Source of the DNA: Arthrobacter pascens
GTDB lineage: Bacteria > Actinomycetota > Actinomycetes > Actinomycetales > Micrococcaceae
Length of the DNA stretch: 64,000 nucleotides
NCBI RefSeq assembly: GCF_030815585.1
Contig: NZ_JAUSWY010000001.1
Coordinates: 248,001 to 312,000 of the forward strand
Direction: 5' to 3'
Below, piece after piece: positions 24,429 through 33,800 of this stretch. Both the position numbers and the translations under genes were made by a program. Under the pieces are notes generated by a model. The model was not told where the DNA came from and made no database searches. It saw only the letters and a list, made by a program, of their open reading frames with translations. Each line of letters begins with the position of its first letter. Positions within the stretch are counted from its first letter, which is position 1.

Positions 24429-25561
24429 AAATCACGGGCTTCAAGACCTTCATGCAACGAGTCGGCACCCGGCCGCGGCTGCTCCTTCGGATTGACACCG
24501 ATGAAGGAATATCCGGCTGGGGTGAGGCCTATAACCATGGCCCGGACTGGGCCCTTGTTCCGGTCCTGGACTACCTGTTTGAACAGGTCAAGGGGGATGA
24601 TCCCAGGCGCGTGGAGTACGTGACCCAAAAACTCATTCGCAAAGCCCGGTTCCCGCAAGGAGCCATCGGCCTCGCAGCAATCTCGGCAGTAGACCATGCA
24701 CTGTGGGACATCGCGGCCAAAGCACTCGACGTACCTGTCTACAGCCTCCTCGGGGGATCAGTGCGAGACCGCGTCTCCGTATACGCGGGCGTTTACTCAG
24801 CCCCGGACCCGATCGAATGCCGGGAAATCACCCAGGAACTCAACGAAGAATACGGATTCACCGCTTTCAAGCTAAGCCCGTTCCGCGGAGACCTGCACGA
24901 TCGCCGCTGGGGGCTCGTGGTCAAGGAAACGGCTGACTACTTCGCCGCCGTACGGGAAGCATGTCCAGACGCCTGGGACTTCGCTTTTGATGCCCACGCC
25001 AAGATTTTCGAGCCGTACCAAGCAATCCAACTCGGCAACGCCCTGGCGCCATACCAGCCACTCTTCTTCGAAGAACCCATACGGCCCGAATACTTCCCCG
25101 CATGGCACAGGCTCCGCGCAGAGCTCCATGTCCCCCTGGCTACCGGAGAGAGCCTCTACTCAGCCAACGAGTTCCTGAGCCTCCTCTCGGGCGCCGGAGC
25201 AGACATCATCCAGCCGGACATCTGCGTCGTCGGAGGAATATCCCAGATGAGGAGAATCGCCACCATTGCCGAAGCGCACTTCACCACCGTGGCGCCCCAC
25301 AATCCCATGGGCCCGCTCGCTGTCGCCCACAACCTGCACTTCGCCGCAGCCTGCAGCAACTTCTCCATCCTGGAATACAAACTCGAAACGACCAGCTGGT
25401 GCCCTGACCCTTACCTCCCCGTCGACGGCCACCTCGAGCTCCGCCCCGACCGTCCCGGCTGGGGAATCGAAATCGACGAAGCTGCGCTCAGCACTGACGA
25501 CTACGTTCATTGGGAGCGTCAGCTTCCGACGCGGCCGGATGGGTCCTTGGCTTACTGCTGA
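24425..25561 (+). CDS. Mandelate racemase/enolase-superfamily sugar-acid dehydratase
   Basis: 378 aa. N-terminal capping domain, then the barrel: GFTAFKLSPF (Lys149), FAFDAHAKI (Asp189, with His191), FFEEPIRPE (Glu216), ATGESLYS (Glu242), VAPHNPMGPLAVA (His292) and SILEYKL (Glu317). These are metal ligands and general acid/base groups of the DgoD-like branch; PHNPMGP resembles galactonate dehydratase. Predicted reaction: loss of water from an aldonate or aldarate to a 2-keto-3-deoxy acid. The Kx(S) version of the lysine motif is unusual compared with KxN of DgoD. The exact substrate (galactarate, galactonate, a pentonate) cannot be decided from sequence. Confidence 0.87.
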   Translation: MKITGFKTFMQRVGTRPRLLLRIDTDEGISGWGEAYNHGPDWALVPVLDYLFEQVKGDDPRRVEYVTQKLIRKARFPQGAIGLAAISAVDHALWDIAAKALDVPVYSLLGGSVRDRVSVYAGVYSAPDPIECREITQELNEEYGFTAFKLSPFRGDLHDRRWGLVVKETADYFAAVREACPDAWDFAFDAHAKIFEPYQAIQLGNALAPYQPLFFEEPIRPEYFPAWHRLRAELHVPLATGESLYSANEFLSLLSGAGADIIQPDICVVGGISQMRRIATIAEAHFTTVAPHNPMGPLAVAHNLHFAAACSNFSILEYKLETTSWCPDPYLPVDGHLELRPDRPGWGIEIDEAALSTDDYVHWERQLPTRPDGSLAYC

Positions 25562-25798
25562 GAGGAAAAGCACCCCGCTGGAGAGGCTCACGGCGGTTCG
25601 TGGCGGGACTCCCCAACACCCCTGACGCCGTCGATCCGTTTTGGCGACATGTTGAAATCACGTTCTTGTTGGCAGCTGACAGCCCGCTAGGTGCGCGTTT
25701 CGTCCGCAGGCCCTGGCAGCCCTGACTGCAGCTAAGGAGTGGGCTTCCGTCACTACCCGCTCACGCATCCCGGCAGCAGTACGAATCTGCCAGCCATC

Positions 25799-26338
25799 TT
25801 AAGTCGCAATAGCAGCGTCCCAGTCAAGGGTCGCATCGCGTATTTCCGGTGCATGGAGATCATCGTCTCGGACGTCTAGGTAGTGCCTGAAAGCAGGATG
25901 GATCCGGAACTGGACTCGCCGGTCCAGTCGCTTCGCGAGCCTTTCGGCTACCTTCAGCTTTCTTCTGGCAGCGGTCTCACCTTCAACATGGACGAAATCG
26001 TCGTCGGCAATCTCGATTCCTAGGAAGGAGGTCTTTATCAACCACGACTTCACTTCGTTGGGGTTGTCCGCGACTGAAAGTGCTTCACTAAGTTCCACTT
26101 CGCCCAGTGTTGAGTCCATTCCCGCGAACTCGTAAAGTATCTCTTCCAGATCAAATCCTTCGGCTTCGCTTTCCACCAGTAGAGCTTCTATGGCGAACTT
26201 CGAGTATTGGCTCTCCGCCAGAACGATGTCTGCCTCCTGGATTGATTCGTGCTTTCTGTTTATTGCGGTAGTGAGAGCCGCGTTAGCGAAATAGATTAGG
26301 TCTCGAGGTCGCGGCAGTTCAGGCGGCAGCGACGGCGA
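25799..26338 (-). pseudogene. C-terminal remnant of a large P-loop (Sll1717-like) ATPase
   Basis: The minus frame is open for 179 codons, from a TAA at 26339-26341 to the stop at 25799. It encodes PRPRDLIYFANAALTTAINRK, then SIQEADIVLAESQYSKFA, then EILYEFAGMDSTLGEVELSEAL and a winged-helix-like tail ending RIHPAFRHYLDVRDDD. This is recognisably the lid and C-terminal part of large P-loop ATPases of the Sll1717 type. No Walker motifs or start codon remain, and the upstream side joins unrelated DNA. An internal GTG at 26176 could give 125 aa, but a decayed fragment is likelier. The 237 bp before it (25562-25798) show no other gene. Confidence 0.6.
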
Positions 26339-26465
26339 TTACAATCTTTTCCGCCTTCCCGCAGGGCTAGGGGAGACATAGCGCAGCGGTGGCTGCAGCA
26401 CGCCACCCCCCTCGTAGTACATAGAAACACTAAGCAATGTAGTAGGCCTCGCCGCGTAACCTTGT

Positions 26466-29400
26466 TTGATGCCCCGTTTTGCGCTTGATATAGACTCCGT
26501 CCCCCGTCCCGTCCGCTCGCAGGAGCTTCTGGACGCAGTGAACCACCGTGTCGTCATTGCCGACGGCGCGATGGGCACCATGCTGCAGGGCCGGGACCTG
26601 TCGCTCGAGGTCGACTTCCAGGGCCTGGAAGGCTGCAACGAGATCCTCAATGACACGCGGCCGGATGTTCTCGCGGATATCCATGACGCCTACTTCGCCA
26701 CGGGCATCGACGCCGTGGAAACCAATACATTCGGCGCGAACTGGTCCAACCTCTCCGACTACGGCATCGACGACCGGATCGAAGAGCTCGCCCGGAAGGG
26801 CGCAGCGATCGCCCGGGAGCGCGCCGAAGCGGCAGAAAAAACAGACGGCCGGATGCGCTGGGTCCTGGGCTCGATGGGGCCGGGCACCAAGCTCCCCAGC
26901 CTCGGCCACACCAGCTACGACTACCTCAAACAAACCTTTGCCCTGCAGGCCGAGGGCCTCATCGACGGCGGAGCGGACGCCTTCCTCATCGAAACCAGCC
27001 AGGACCTCCTGCAGACCAAAGCCGCGGTCAACGGCTGCAAGCAGGCCATCGTGACCCGCGGCATCCGGCTCCCGATCTTCGTTGAGGTGACAGTCGAAAC
27101 CACCGGAACCATGCTGATGGGCTCCGAGATCGGCGCGGCCCTCACCGCGCTCGAGCCGCTCGGCGTCGACGCCATCGGCCTGAACTGCGCCACCGGGCCG
27201 GACGAGATGAGCGAGCACCTCCGCCACCTCTCCAAGCAGTCCTCCGTGGCCATCGCCTGCATGCCCAACGCAGGCCTGCCGGTTCTTGGTCCCAACGGCG
27301 CGCACTACCCGCTGTCGCCCACCGAACTCGCCACCGCGCACGAGCAGTTCGTGCGGGAATTCGGCCTGGGCCTGGTGGGCGGCTGTTGCGGTACGACGCC
27401 GGAACACATGGCCGCCGTCGTCGAACGCCTTGCGCCCTTCCGCAACGGCGCTTCCGTCGCCAGCGGTGGGAGGGGTGCCGACGGTAGCCGCGTTCCCACC
27501 GAGAGGGAAGCAGGCATCGCTTCCCTCTACCATCATGTGAATTTTGACCAGGAGTTGTCCTACCTCGCCATCGGTGAGCGCACCAACGCCAACGGTTCGA
27601 AGGCGTTCCGCCAGGCGATGCTCGAAGAGCGTTGGGACGATTGCGTCGATATTGCCCGCGAGCAGGTCCGTGTTGGCGCGCATTTGCTGGACGTTTGCAT
27701 CGACTATGTGGGGCGCGACGGCGTAGCCGACATGAAGGAGATCGTCTCACGTTTCGCGTCGGCCTCTACGCTCCCACTGGTTATGGACTCCACCGAACCA
27801 GCCGTACTTCAGGCCGGGCTCGAACACATCGGCGGCCGCCCGGTGGTCAACTCCGTCAACTACGAGGACGGCGACGGCCCTACCAGCCGCTTCGCCCGCA
27901 TCATGCCGCTCGTGAAGGAACACGGTACCGCCGTGATTGCCCTGACCATTAACGAAGAGGGCCAGGCACGCACCACCGAAGGCAAGGTGGCCATCGCCTC
28001 CCGCCTCGTTGACGCCCTGGTGGGCGAATGGGGGATGCGCGTAGAAGACATCATCGTCGACGCCCTGACCTTCCCGGTCGCCACCGGCCAGGAAGAGACC
28101 CGCCGGGACGGCATCGAAACCATCGAGGCCATCCGCCAGATCACCGCGAAGTACCCCGGCATCAACACCACGCTCGGCGTCTCCAACGTGTCCTTCGGCC
28201 TGAACCCGGCAGCGCGCATGGTGCTGAACTCCGTGTTCCTGCACGAGGCAGTACAGGCGGGCCTCACCAGCGGCATCATCGACGCGGCTAAGATTGTGCC
28301 GCTCGCGTCCCTGCCGGAAGAACAGCGCAAGGTGGCCCTGGACCTCGTCTATGACCGCCGCGAATACGACGCCGACGGCAACGTCACCTACGACCCCCTG
28401 GCCATCATGCTGGACCTGTTCGCCGGCGTCGACACCGCAGCCCTCAAGGACCAGCGCGCCGCTGAACTCGCGGCGCTGCCCACCGGTGCACGCCTCGAGC
28501 GGCGCATCATCGACGGCGAAGGCAAGGGCCTTGAAGCGGACCTCGACCTGGCCCGCTCCGAGGGAATGACCCCGCTGGGCATCATCAACGACTACCTGCT
28601 CGAGGGCATGAAGGTGGTGGGCGAGCGATTCGGCGCCGGCGAGATGCAGCTGCCGTTCGTGCTGCAGTCCGCTGAGGTAATGAAGAACGCGGTGGCCCTG
28701 CTTGAGCCGCACATGGAGAAGTCGGATTCGTCAGGCAAGGGCACCATGGTGATCGCCACCGTGCGCGGCGATGTGCATGACATCGGCAAGAACCTGGTGG
28801 ACATCATCCTCACCAACAACGGCTACAAGGTCATCAACATCGGCATTAAGCAGGGTATTGCCGAGATCATGGCCGCCGCCGAGGAGCACAACGCCGACGT
28901 GATCGGCATGTCCGGCCTGCTGGTGAAATCCACGGTGGTCATGAAGGAGAACCTCGCGGAGCTGCAGTCCCGTGGCCTGGCGAAGAAGTGGCCCATCATC
29001 CTCGGCGGTGCAGCCCTGACCCGCGCCTACGTGGAGCAGGATCTGGCGGAGCAGTTCGACGGCGTAGTCAGGTACGCCAAGGACGCCTTTGAGGGCCTTT
29101 CCCTCATGGAACCGCTGGTACGCGTGGCCCGCGGCGAGTCACCGGACGACGTCGGCCTTCCGCCGCTGAAGAAGCGGATCCACAAGGGAGGCGCGAAGTT
29201 TATGGTGACCGAACCGGAGGCGATGCCCGGCCGTTCCGACGTGGCCGCCGACAACGCCGTGCCCGCGCCGCCGTTCTGGGGCACCCGCATTGTCCGCGGC
29301 GTGGCACTGCACGACTACGCGGCTTTGCTCGACGAGCGCGCCACGTTCATGGGGCAGTGGGGGCTTAAGCCCGGCCGCGGCGATGACGGCGCCTCCTACG

Positions 29401-30119
29401 AGGAACTGGTGGAACTCGAGGGCCGGCCGCGTCTGCGGTACTGGCTGGACCGCATCCTCGCCGAGGGAATGCTTGATGCTTCCGTGGCATACGGCTACTT
29501 CCCGGTGGTCTCCGAGGGGGAACAGGTGGTGGTGCTGCACCACGGAGAGGATCACGACGGCGTCCTCGGCACTGCGGGTCTGCTCGCCCCCGACGGCGGA
29601 TCAGGCGGGCCGATCGGCACCGAGCGCCTGCGTTTCGACTTCCCGCGCCAGCGCCGGGACCGGCACCTGTGCCTCGCCGACTTCGTGCGGTCACGGGAAT
29701 CGGGCCAGATCGACGTGCTGCCGGTCCAGCTGGTCACCGCCGGCTCGAAGATCGACGAGTTCACGTCAAAGCTGTTCGCCGGGGACCACTACCGCGACTA
29801 CTACGAGCTCAATGGCCTGGTCATGCAGCTCACCGAGGCGCTGGCGGAGTTCTGGCACGCGCGGATCCGCAAGGAACTGGGTTTCGCGGCCGAGGAGCCC
29901 AAGGACACGGCAGGGTACTTCAAGCTCGATTACCGCGGTGCCCGCTTCTCGCTGGGATACCCCGCGTGCCCGGACATGGAGGACCGCCGCAAGGTGACGG
30001 AACTGCTGAAACCGGAGCGGATGGGCGTGGTCCTGAGCGATGAGCTGATGCTGCACCCCGAACAGTCCACCGACGCGTTCGTGTTCCACCACCCGGAGGC
30101 GAAGTACTTCAAGGTGTGA
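26466..30119 (+). CDS. metH: Cobalamin-dependent methionine synthase
   Basis: 1,217 aa, full length for MetH, which moves a methyl group from methyltetrahydrofolate to homocysteine through methylcobalamin. Domains in order: homocysteine barrel (about 20-330; IVIADGAMGTMLQ, GLNCATGPDEM, zinc ligands in VGGCCGTTPEH), pterin barrel (about 360-650; IGERTNANGSKAF, DYVGRDG, GVSNVSFGL), B12-binding cap and Rossmann domain (about 680-900; GDVHDIGKNLVDIIL with the cobalt His near 768, then SGLLVKST), and the reactivation/SAM domain (about 930-1217; LHPEQSTDAF near the end). The promoter region shows no cobalamin or SAM riboswitch that I can recognise. Confidence 0.97.
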   Translation: MMPRFALDIDSVPRPVRSQELLDAVNHRVVIADGAMGTMLQGRDLSLEVDFQGLEGCNEILNDTRPDVLADIHDAYFATGIDAVETNTFGANWSNLSDYGIDDRIEELARKGAAIARERAEAAEKTDGRMRWVLGSMGPGTKLPSLGHTSYDYLKQTFALQAEGLIDGGADAFLIETSQDLLQTKAAVNGCKQAIVTRGIRLPIFVEVTVETTGTMLMGSEIGAALTALEPLGVDAIGLNCATGPDEMSEHLRHLSKQSSVAIACMPNAGLPVLGPNGAHYPLSPTELATAHEQFVREFGLGLVGGCCGTTPEHMAAVVERLAPFRNGASVASGGRGADGSRVPTEREAGIASLYHHVNFDQELSYLAIGERTNANGSKAFRQAMLEERWDDCVDIAREQVRVGAHLLDVCIDYVGRDGVADMKEIVSRFASASTLPLVMDSTEPAVLQAGLEHIGGRPVVNSVNYEDGDGPTSRFARIMPLVKEHGTAVIALTINEEGQARTTEGKVAIASRLVDALVGEWGMRVEDIIVDALTFPVATGQEETRRDGIETIEAIRQITAKYPGINTTLGVSNVSFGLNPAARMVLNSVFLHEAVQAGLTSGIIDAAKIVPLASLPEEQRKVALDLVYDRREYDADGNVTYDPLAIMLDLFAGVDTAALKDQRAAELAALPTGARLERRIIDGEGKGLEADLDLARSEGMTPLGIINDYLLEGMKVVGERFGAGEMQLPFVLQSAEVMKNAVALLEPHMEKSDSSGKGTMVIATVRGDVHDIGKNLVDIILTNNGYKVINIGIKQGIAEIMAAAEEHNADVIGMSGLLVKSTVVMKENLAELQSRGLAKKWPIILGGAALTRAYVEQDLAEQFDGVVRYAKDAFEGLSLMEPLVRVARGESPDDVGLPPLKKRIHKGGAKFMVTEPEAMPGRSDVAADNAVPAPPFWGTRIVRGVALHDYAALLDERATFMGQWGLKPGRGDDGASYEELVELEGRPRLRYWLDRILAEGMLDASVAYGYFPVVSEGEQVVVLHHGEDHDGVLGTAGLLAPDGGSGGPIGTERLRFDFPRQRRDRHLCLADFVRSRESGQIDVLPVQLVTAGSKIDEFTSKLFAGDHYRDYYELNGLVMQLTEALAEFWHARIRKELGFAAEEPKDTAGYFKLDYRGARFSLGYPACPDMEDRRKVTELLKPERMGVVLSDELMLHPEQSTDAFVFHHPEAKYFKV

Positions 30120-30860
30120 GTTGAAGCCGGTCCCGCTTTAATGTCTTGAGCTGCACATACACTGCCAACGCGTAAGTAACACGCCTCCCAAGGCGCAGAA
30201 GACAAGCAGGGGCGCCGCGCTGAACACCAGAAAACCAGGAGCGGACTTAGCCGCTAAGGCTTCTGCCTGCCGGAACAGGCATTGTCGGGGGAGCCTGGTA
30301 CGTGCCGGAAGCGGCACAGATGGCTCTACCTACGCACCGGGCAGGCTGCGAGCCCTAGACTTTGATGAGTAAGGCTCTTCGGATGGAGATGCAGACAGGT
30401 GTCTGAACAATGACCCGAAGGGCTCGTGGAAGCCAAACGCCTGGGCGGACGTAATGCTGCCAAGTGTCAGGTGGGAATCTAAGCTGTCCATCAGAAAGCT
30501 GTAGGAAACACGTTTTGGACCGTATCCTGACGGTGTTTGAGTGACTGCCTGGACGTCAGTCTGGGGTGTGGCTCAGCAAGGCGATCTCCCCCGCCCGTCG
30601 GCCAGGTTCTCGGGACGTGATGAGTACGGTTACCCAAGGGGCCGTGTTCAACAAGGAACAGCCGGTGAACTCGGTTTTCGATCTGAGGAATGTGGGCAAT
30701 CTTCAGCGTAAATCTCTCCCATCGTTTTCACGCTCTTGTCATTGTTTAACTTTTAAAGCAAGTCAAGTCTTTACATCGCTACACTTAGCTCAATTTGTAG
30801 CTCTTGTACCAGAGTGTAATTTCGCCTCTGGCCGGGGTTATTTGTACATATGGGGGACAT
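30120..30860. other. 740-bp gene-free leader between metH and giant secreted protein
   Basis: No credible protein gene. The first two thirds carry the hairpin-rich segment listed separately. The last 150 bases turn AT-rich (runs of TTT and a TTTACA) and end with GGGGGAC before the GTG of the giant gene, so the promoter is probably near 30740-30840. Part of the long leader may be transcribed. Confidence 0.6.
30234..30471 (+). ncRNA. Candidate structured RNA or long 5' leader
   Basis: Consecutive stems, all perfect or with one wobble: closing stem ACCAGG/CCTGGT (30234-30239 with 30294-30299) enclosing AGCGG/CCGCT (30240-30244 with 30251-30255) and GCCTG/CAGGC (30265-30269 with 30276-30280); GTGCCG-GAAG-CGGCAC (30302-30317); GGCTC/GAGCC (30322-30326 with 30350-30354); CTTCGG/CCGAAG (30377-30382 with 30415-30420) enclosing CAGACA-GG-TGTCTG (30392-30405); and CCTG/CAGG with GGCGG/CTGCC inside (30440-30471). 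I cannot match it to a named RNA class. It could be an independent RNA or a leader of the downstream gene. Confidence 0.45.
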
Positions 30861-33800
30861 GTGCTGCGTTTTGCCAAGAATCCGTGGGCCTGGATTTCCG
30901 TTTTGCTTACTGCTGCAGCTGGAATGTTTTTCTTAGGAGGGCTCCAGGCCGCGGCTGCGGAAACGACCGTTGCCAGCGTTAGCGGTAAGATCAGCGTTCC
31001 TGCGGACATCACGACGGGCGGCATGAGGGTTGAGGTTTACGAAACCAATTCGCCTGACTTCTATGTGCAGTCTGTTCCCGTGGGCTCCGATGGCAGCTAC
31101 AGCATCGGCGGACTCTCAGCCGATAGCTACAAGCTGAGATTCTCGGCAAGCGGTACAGGCGCACTGGACTCCTGGTACAACAACGCAGCGACATTCGACT
31201 CTGCCACTACTGTCACCCTGACTGCCGGGCAGAACCTCACCGGTATCAACGCCACCCTCGTCAAGGGCGCAACCATCAGCGGAAAAGTCACCGCACCGGC
31301 CGGGGTTAGCCTCACTGGTGCAAGGGTGGAAGCGTACGGCAGCGACGCCAGCTCCTACGTGCAGTCCGCATCCATCAGTTCCGACGGCACTTACAAAATC
31401 CTCAGCCTCCCGGGTGGCAGTTACAAACTGAAGTTCACCGGATACAACACCGGCGCACTGGACCAGTGGCACAGCAACGCCACTTCGTTCCAGACGGCGA
31501 CGGCTGTGAGCCTAGCCGCCGGGCAGGACCTCTCCGGCGTCGACGCCACCCTCGTCAAAGGTGCGACCATCAGCGGCAAAGTTACTGCCCCACTGGGTAT
31601 CGCTGTCAATGGCGTCAGAGTAGAGCTTTACAAGGCAGACTCAGCCAACTCCTACGTAAGCTCTGCTTATGTCGGCTCGGACGGCAGCTACAAATTCACC
31701 GGCCTCCAGGCAGCCAGTTACAAGGTAAAGTTCGCCGGGAACGGCACAGGGGCGCTGGCCCAGTGGCACAGCAACGCCGTCTCTTTCGATACCGCCACCA
31801 CTCTTACCCTGACCACCGGGCAGGACCTGGCCGGCATTGACGCCACCCTCGTTAAGGGCGCCACCGTCAGCGGCAAAATTACAGCGCCGGCCGGTGTCAT
31901 TCTCGGCAACACCAGCGCCTACATTTACAAGGCCGGCGACCAGTACTCCCCCGTGACATATACCTATCCGGGCACCGATGGCAGTTACAAACTCATTGGC
32001 CTGCCTGCGGGAAGCTACAAACTAAAATTCGCAGCCAACAATTCCGGGGCACTGGACCAGTGGCACAACAACGCGGCCTCCTTTGACACCGCCACCGCCC
32101 TCACTCTCACCACCGGGCAGGACTTGGCCGACGTCAACGCCACCCTTGTCAAAGGCGCCACCATCAGCGGCAAAATCACCGCACCTGCAGGGGTCAACCT
32201 TAACGGCGCCTACGTGTACGCCTTCAGCGCCAATGATGCCGGCACGTCTGTCGAGCAGGCCTGGGTTGCTTCCGATGGCAGCTACAAGATCATCGGACTG
32301 CCGGCCGGGAACTACAAACTGAACTTTAGCGGCTACAACACCGGCGCCTTGGATCAGTGGCACAGCAACGCGGCCTCCTTCGATACCGCTACCCCTCTTA
32401 CCCTGACCACCGGGCAGGACCTTGTCGGCATCAACGCCACGCTCGTCAAAGGCGCCACGATTAGCGGCAAAATCACTGCACCGGCAGGGGTCACGTTGAA
32501 CAACACGTACGTCTACGCCTACAACGCCAGCTACTCCAGCTACCAGGAAAAGTCTGTTTCGGTCAGTTCCGATGGCAGCTACAAAATTATCGGGCTCCGG
32601 GCCGGTAGCTACAAACTCAAGATCAGCGGTTACAATACCGGCGCCTTGGATCAGTGGCATAGCAACGCGGCCTCCTTCGATACCGCTACCCCTCTTGCCC
32701 TGACCACCGGGCAGGATCTGGCCGGCATTGACGCGACCCTCGTCAAGGGCGCCACCATCAGCGGCAAAATGACCGCGCCGGCCGGAGTCGACCTGACCGA
32801 CATCAGGGCGACGCTCTACAAGACAAACGATGCTTACTCTTCCGTGGCTACCACTTATGCCAGCCAGGACGGTACGTACAGGTTCACCGGGCTGCCGGCG
32901 GGTAGCTACAAACTGAAATTCACCGGTTACGGCACCGGGACCCTTGACCAGTGGCATCTGAGAAGCACCTCGTTCGACACTGCCACGATCATCACGCTCA
33001 CCACCGGGCAGGACGTCAGCGGCATCGACGCAACTCTCGTCAAGGGCGCGACGATCAGCGGAAAGATCACCGCGCCGGCCGGCGTCACCCTTGAGAAAAC
33101 CGGCGTGATGGTCTACAAGACCGACAACTCTTACTCCTCTGTCGCCAGCGCTAACGTTGGATCAGACGGCAGCTACAAGATCCTCGGCCTTCCGGCGGGC
33201 AGCTACAAACTGAAATTCACCGGGAACAGCTCCGGGGCGCTGGACCAGTGGCACAGCACCGCCGCGTCCTTCGAAACCGCCACCGCCTTGACCCTGACAA
33301 CCGGGCAGGACGTCGCCGGTATCAACGCGGCTCTCGCCAAGGGCGCCACGATCAGCGGCAAAATCACTCCACCGGCGGGCGTCGGCCTTGGAAGCACCTT
33401 CGTCTACATCTACAAAACCGATGACCGGTACAGCTACGTCGCCTCCACATACCCGGGTGCCGACGGCTCCTATAAAATTACGGGCCTTCCGGCCGGTAGT
33501 TACAAGGTGATGTTTTCAGGGTATGACTCCAAAACCTTGGAGCAGTGGTACAGCAACGCGACGTCCTTCGACACGGCCACAGCTGTCACTCTCACCGCGG
33601 GGCAGGACGTCACCGGTATCAACGCCTCACTGGTCAAAAGCGCGACGATCAGCGGGAAAATCACCGCTCCCACCGGTGTCGATCTGGGCAAAGCAAGGGT
33701 TTACGCTTACGGAACAGATAACCCAGACTCGACCGTCGGGTATGCAACCGTCGGCTCCGATGGAACCTACATGATCAACCGGCTCCCGGCCGGCAGCTAC

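Noticed and set aside
25562..25798. Plus-strand frame between the dehydratase and the ATPase relic
   Set aside because: No start signal or recognisable family; arginine/proline-rich composition suggests chance.
26339..26465. Cobalamin or SAM riboswitch ahead of metH
   Set aside because: Only about 125 bases are available and none of the conserved boxes I know for these riboswitches appears.
30120..30860. c-di-AMP (ydaO) riboswitch ahead of the giant secreted gene
   Set aside because: Position and target type would suit, but the GGGGGAACC and GGGGUGAAU signatures are not present; only a GGGGGAGCC resemblance exists.
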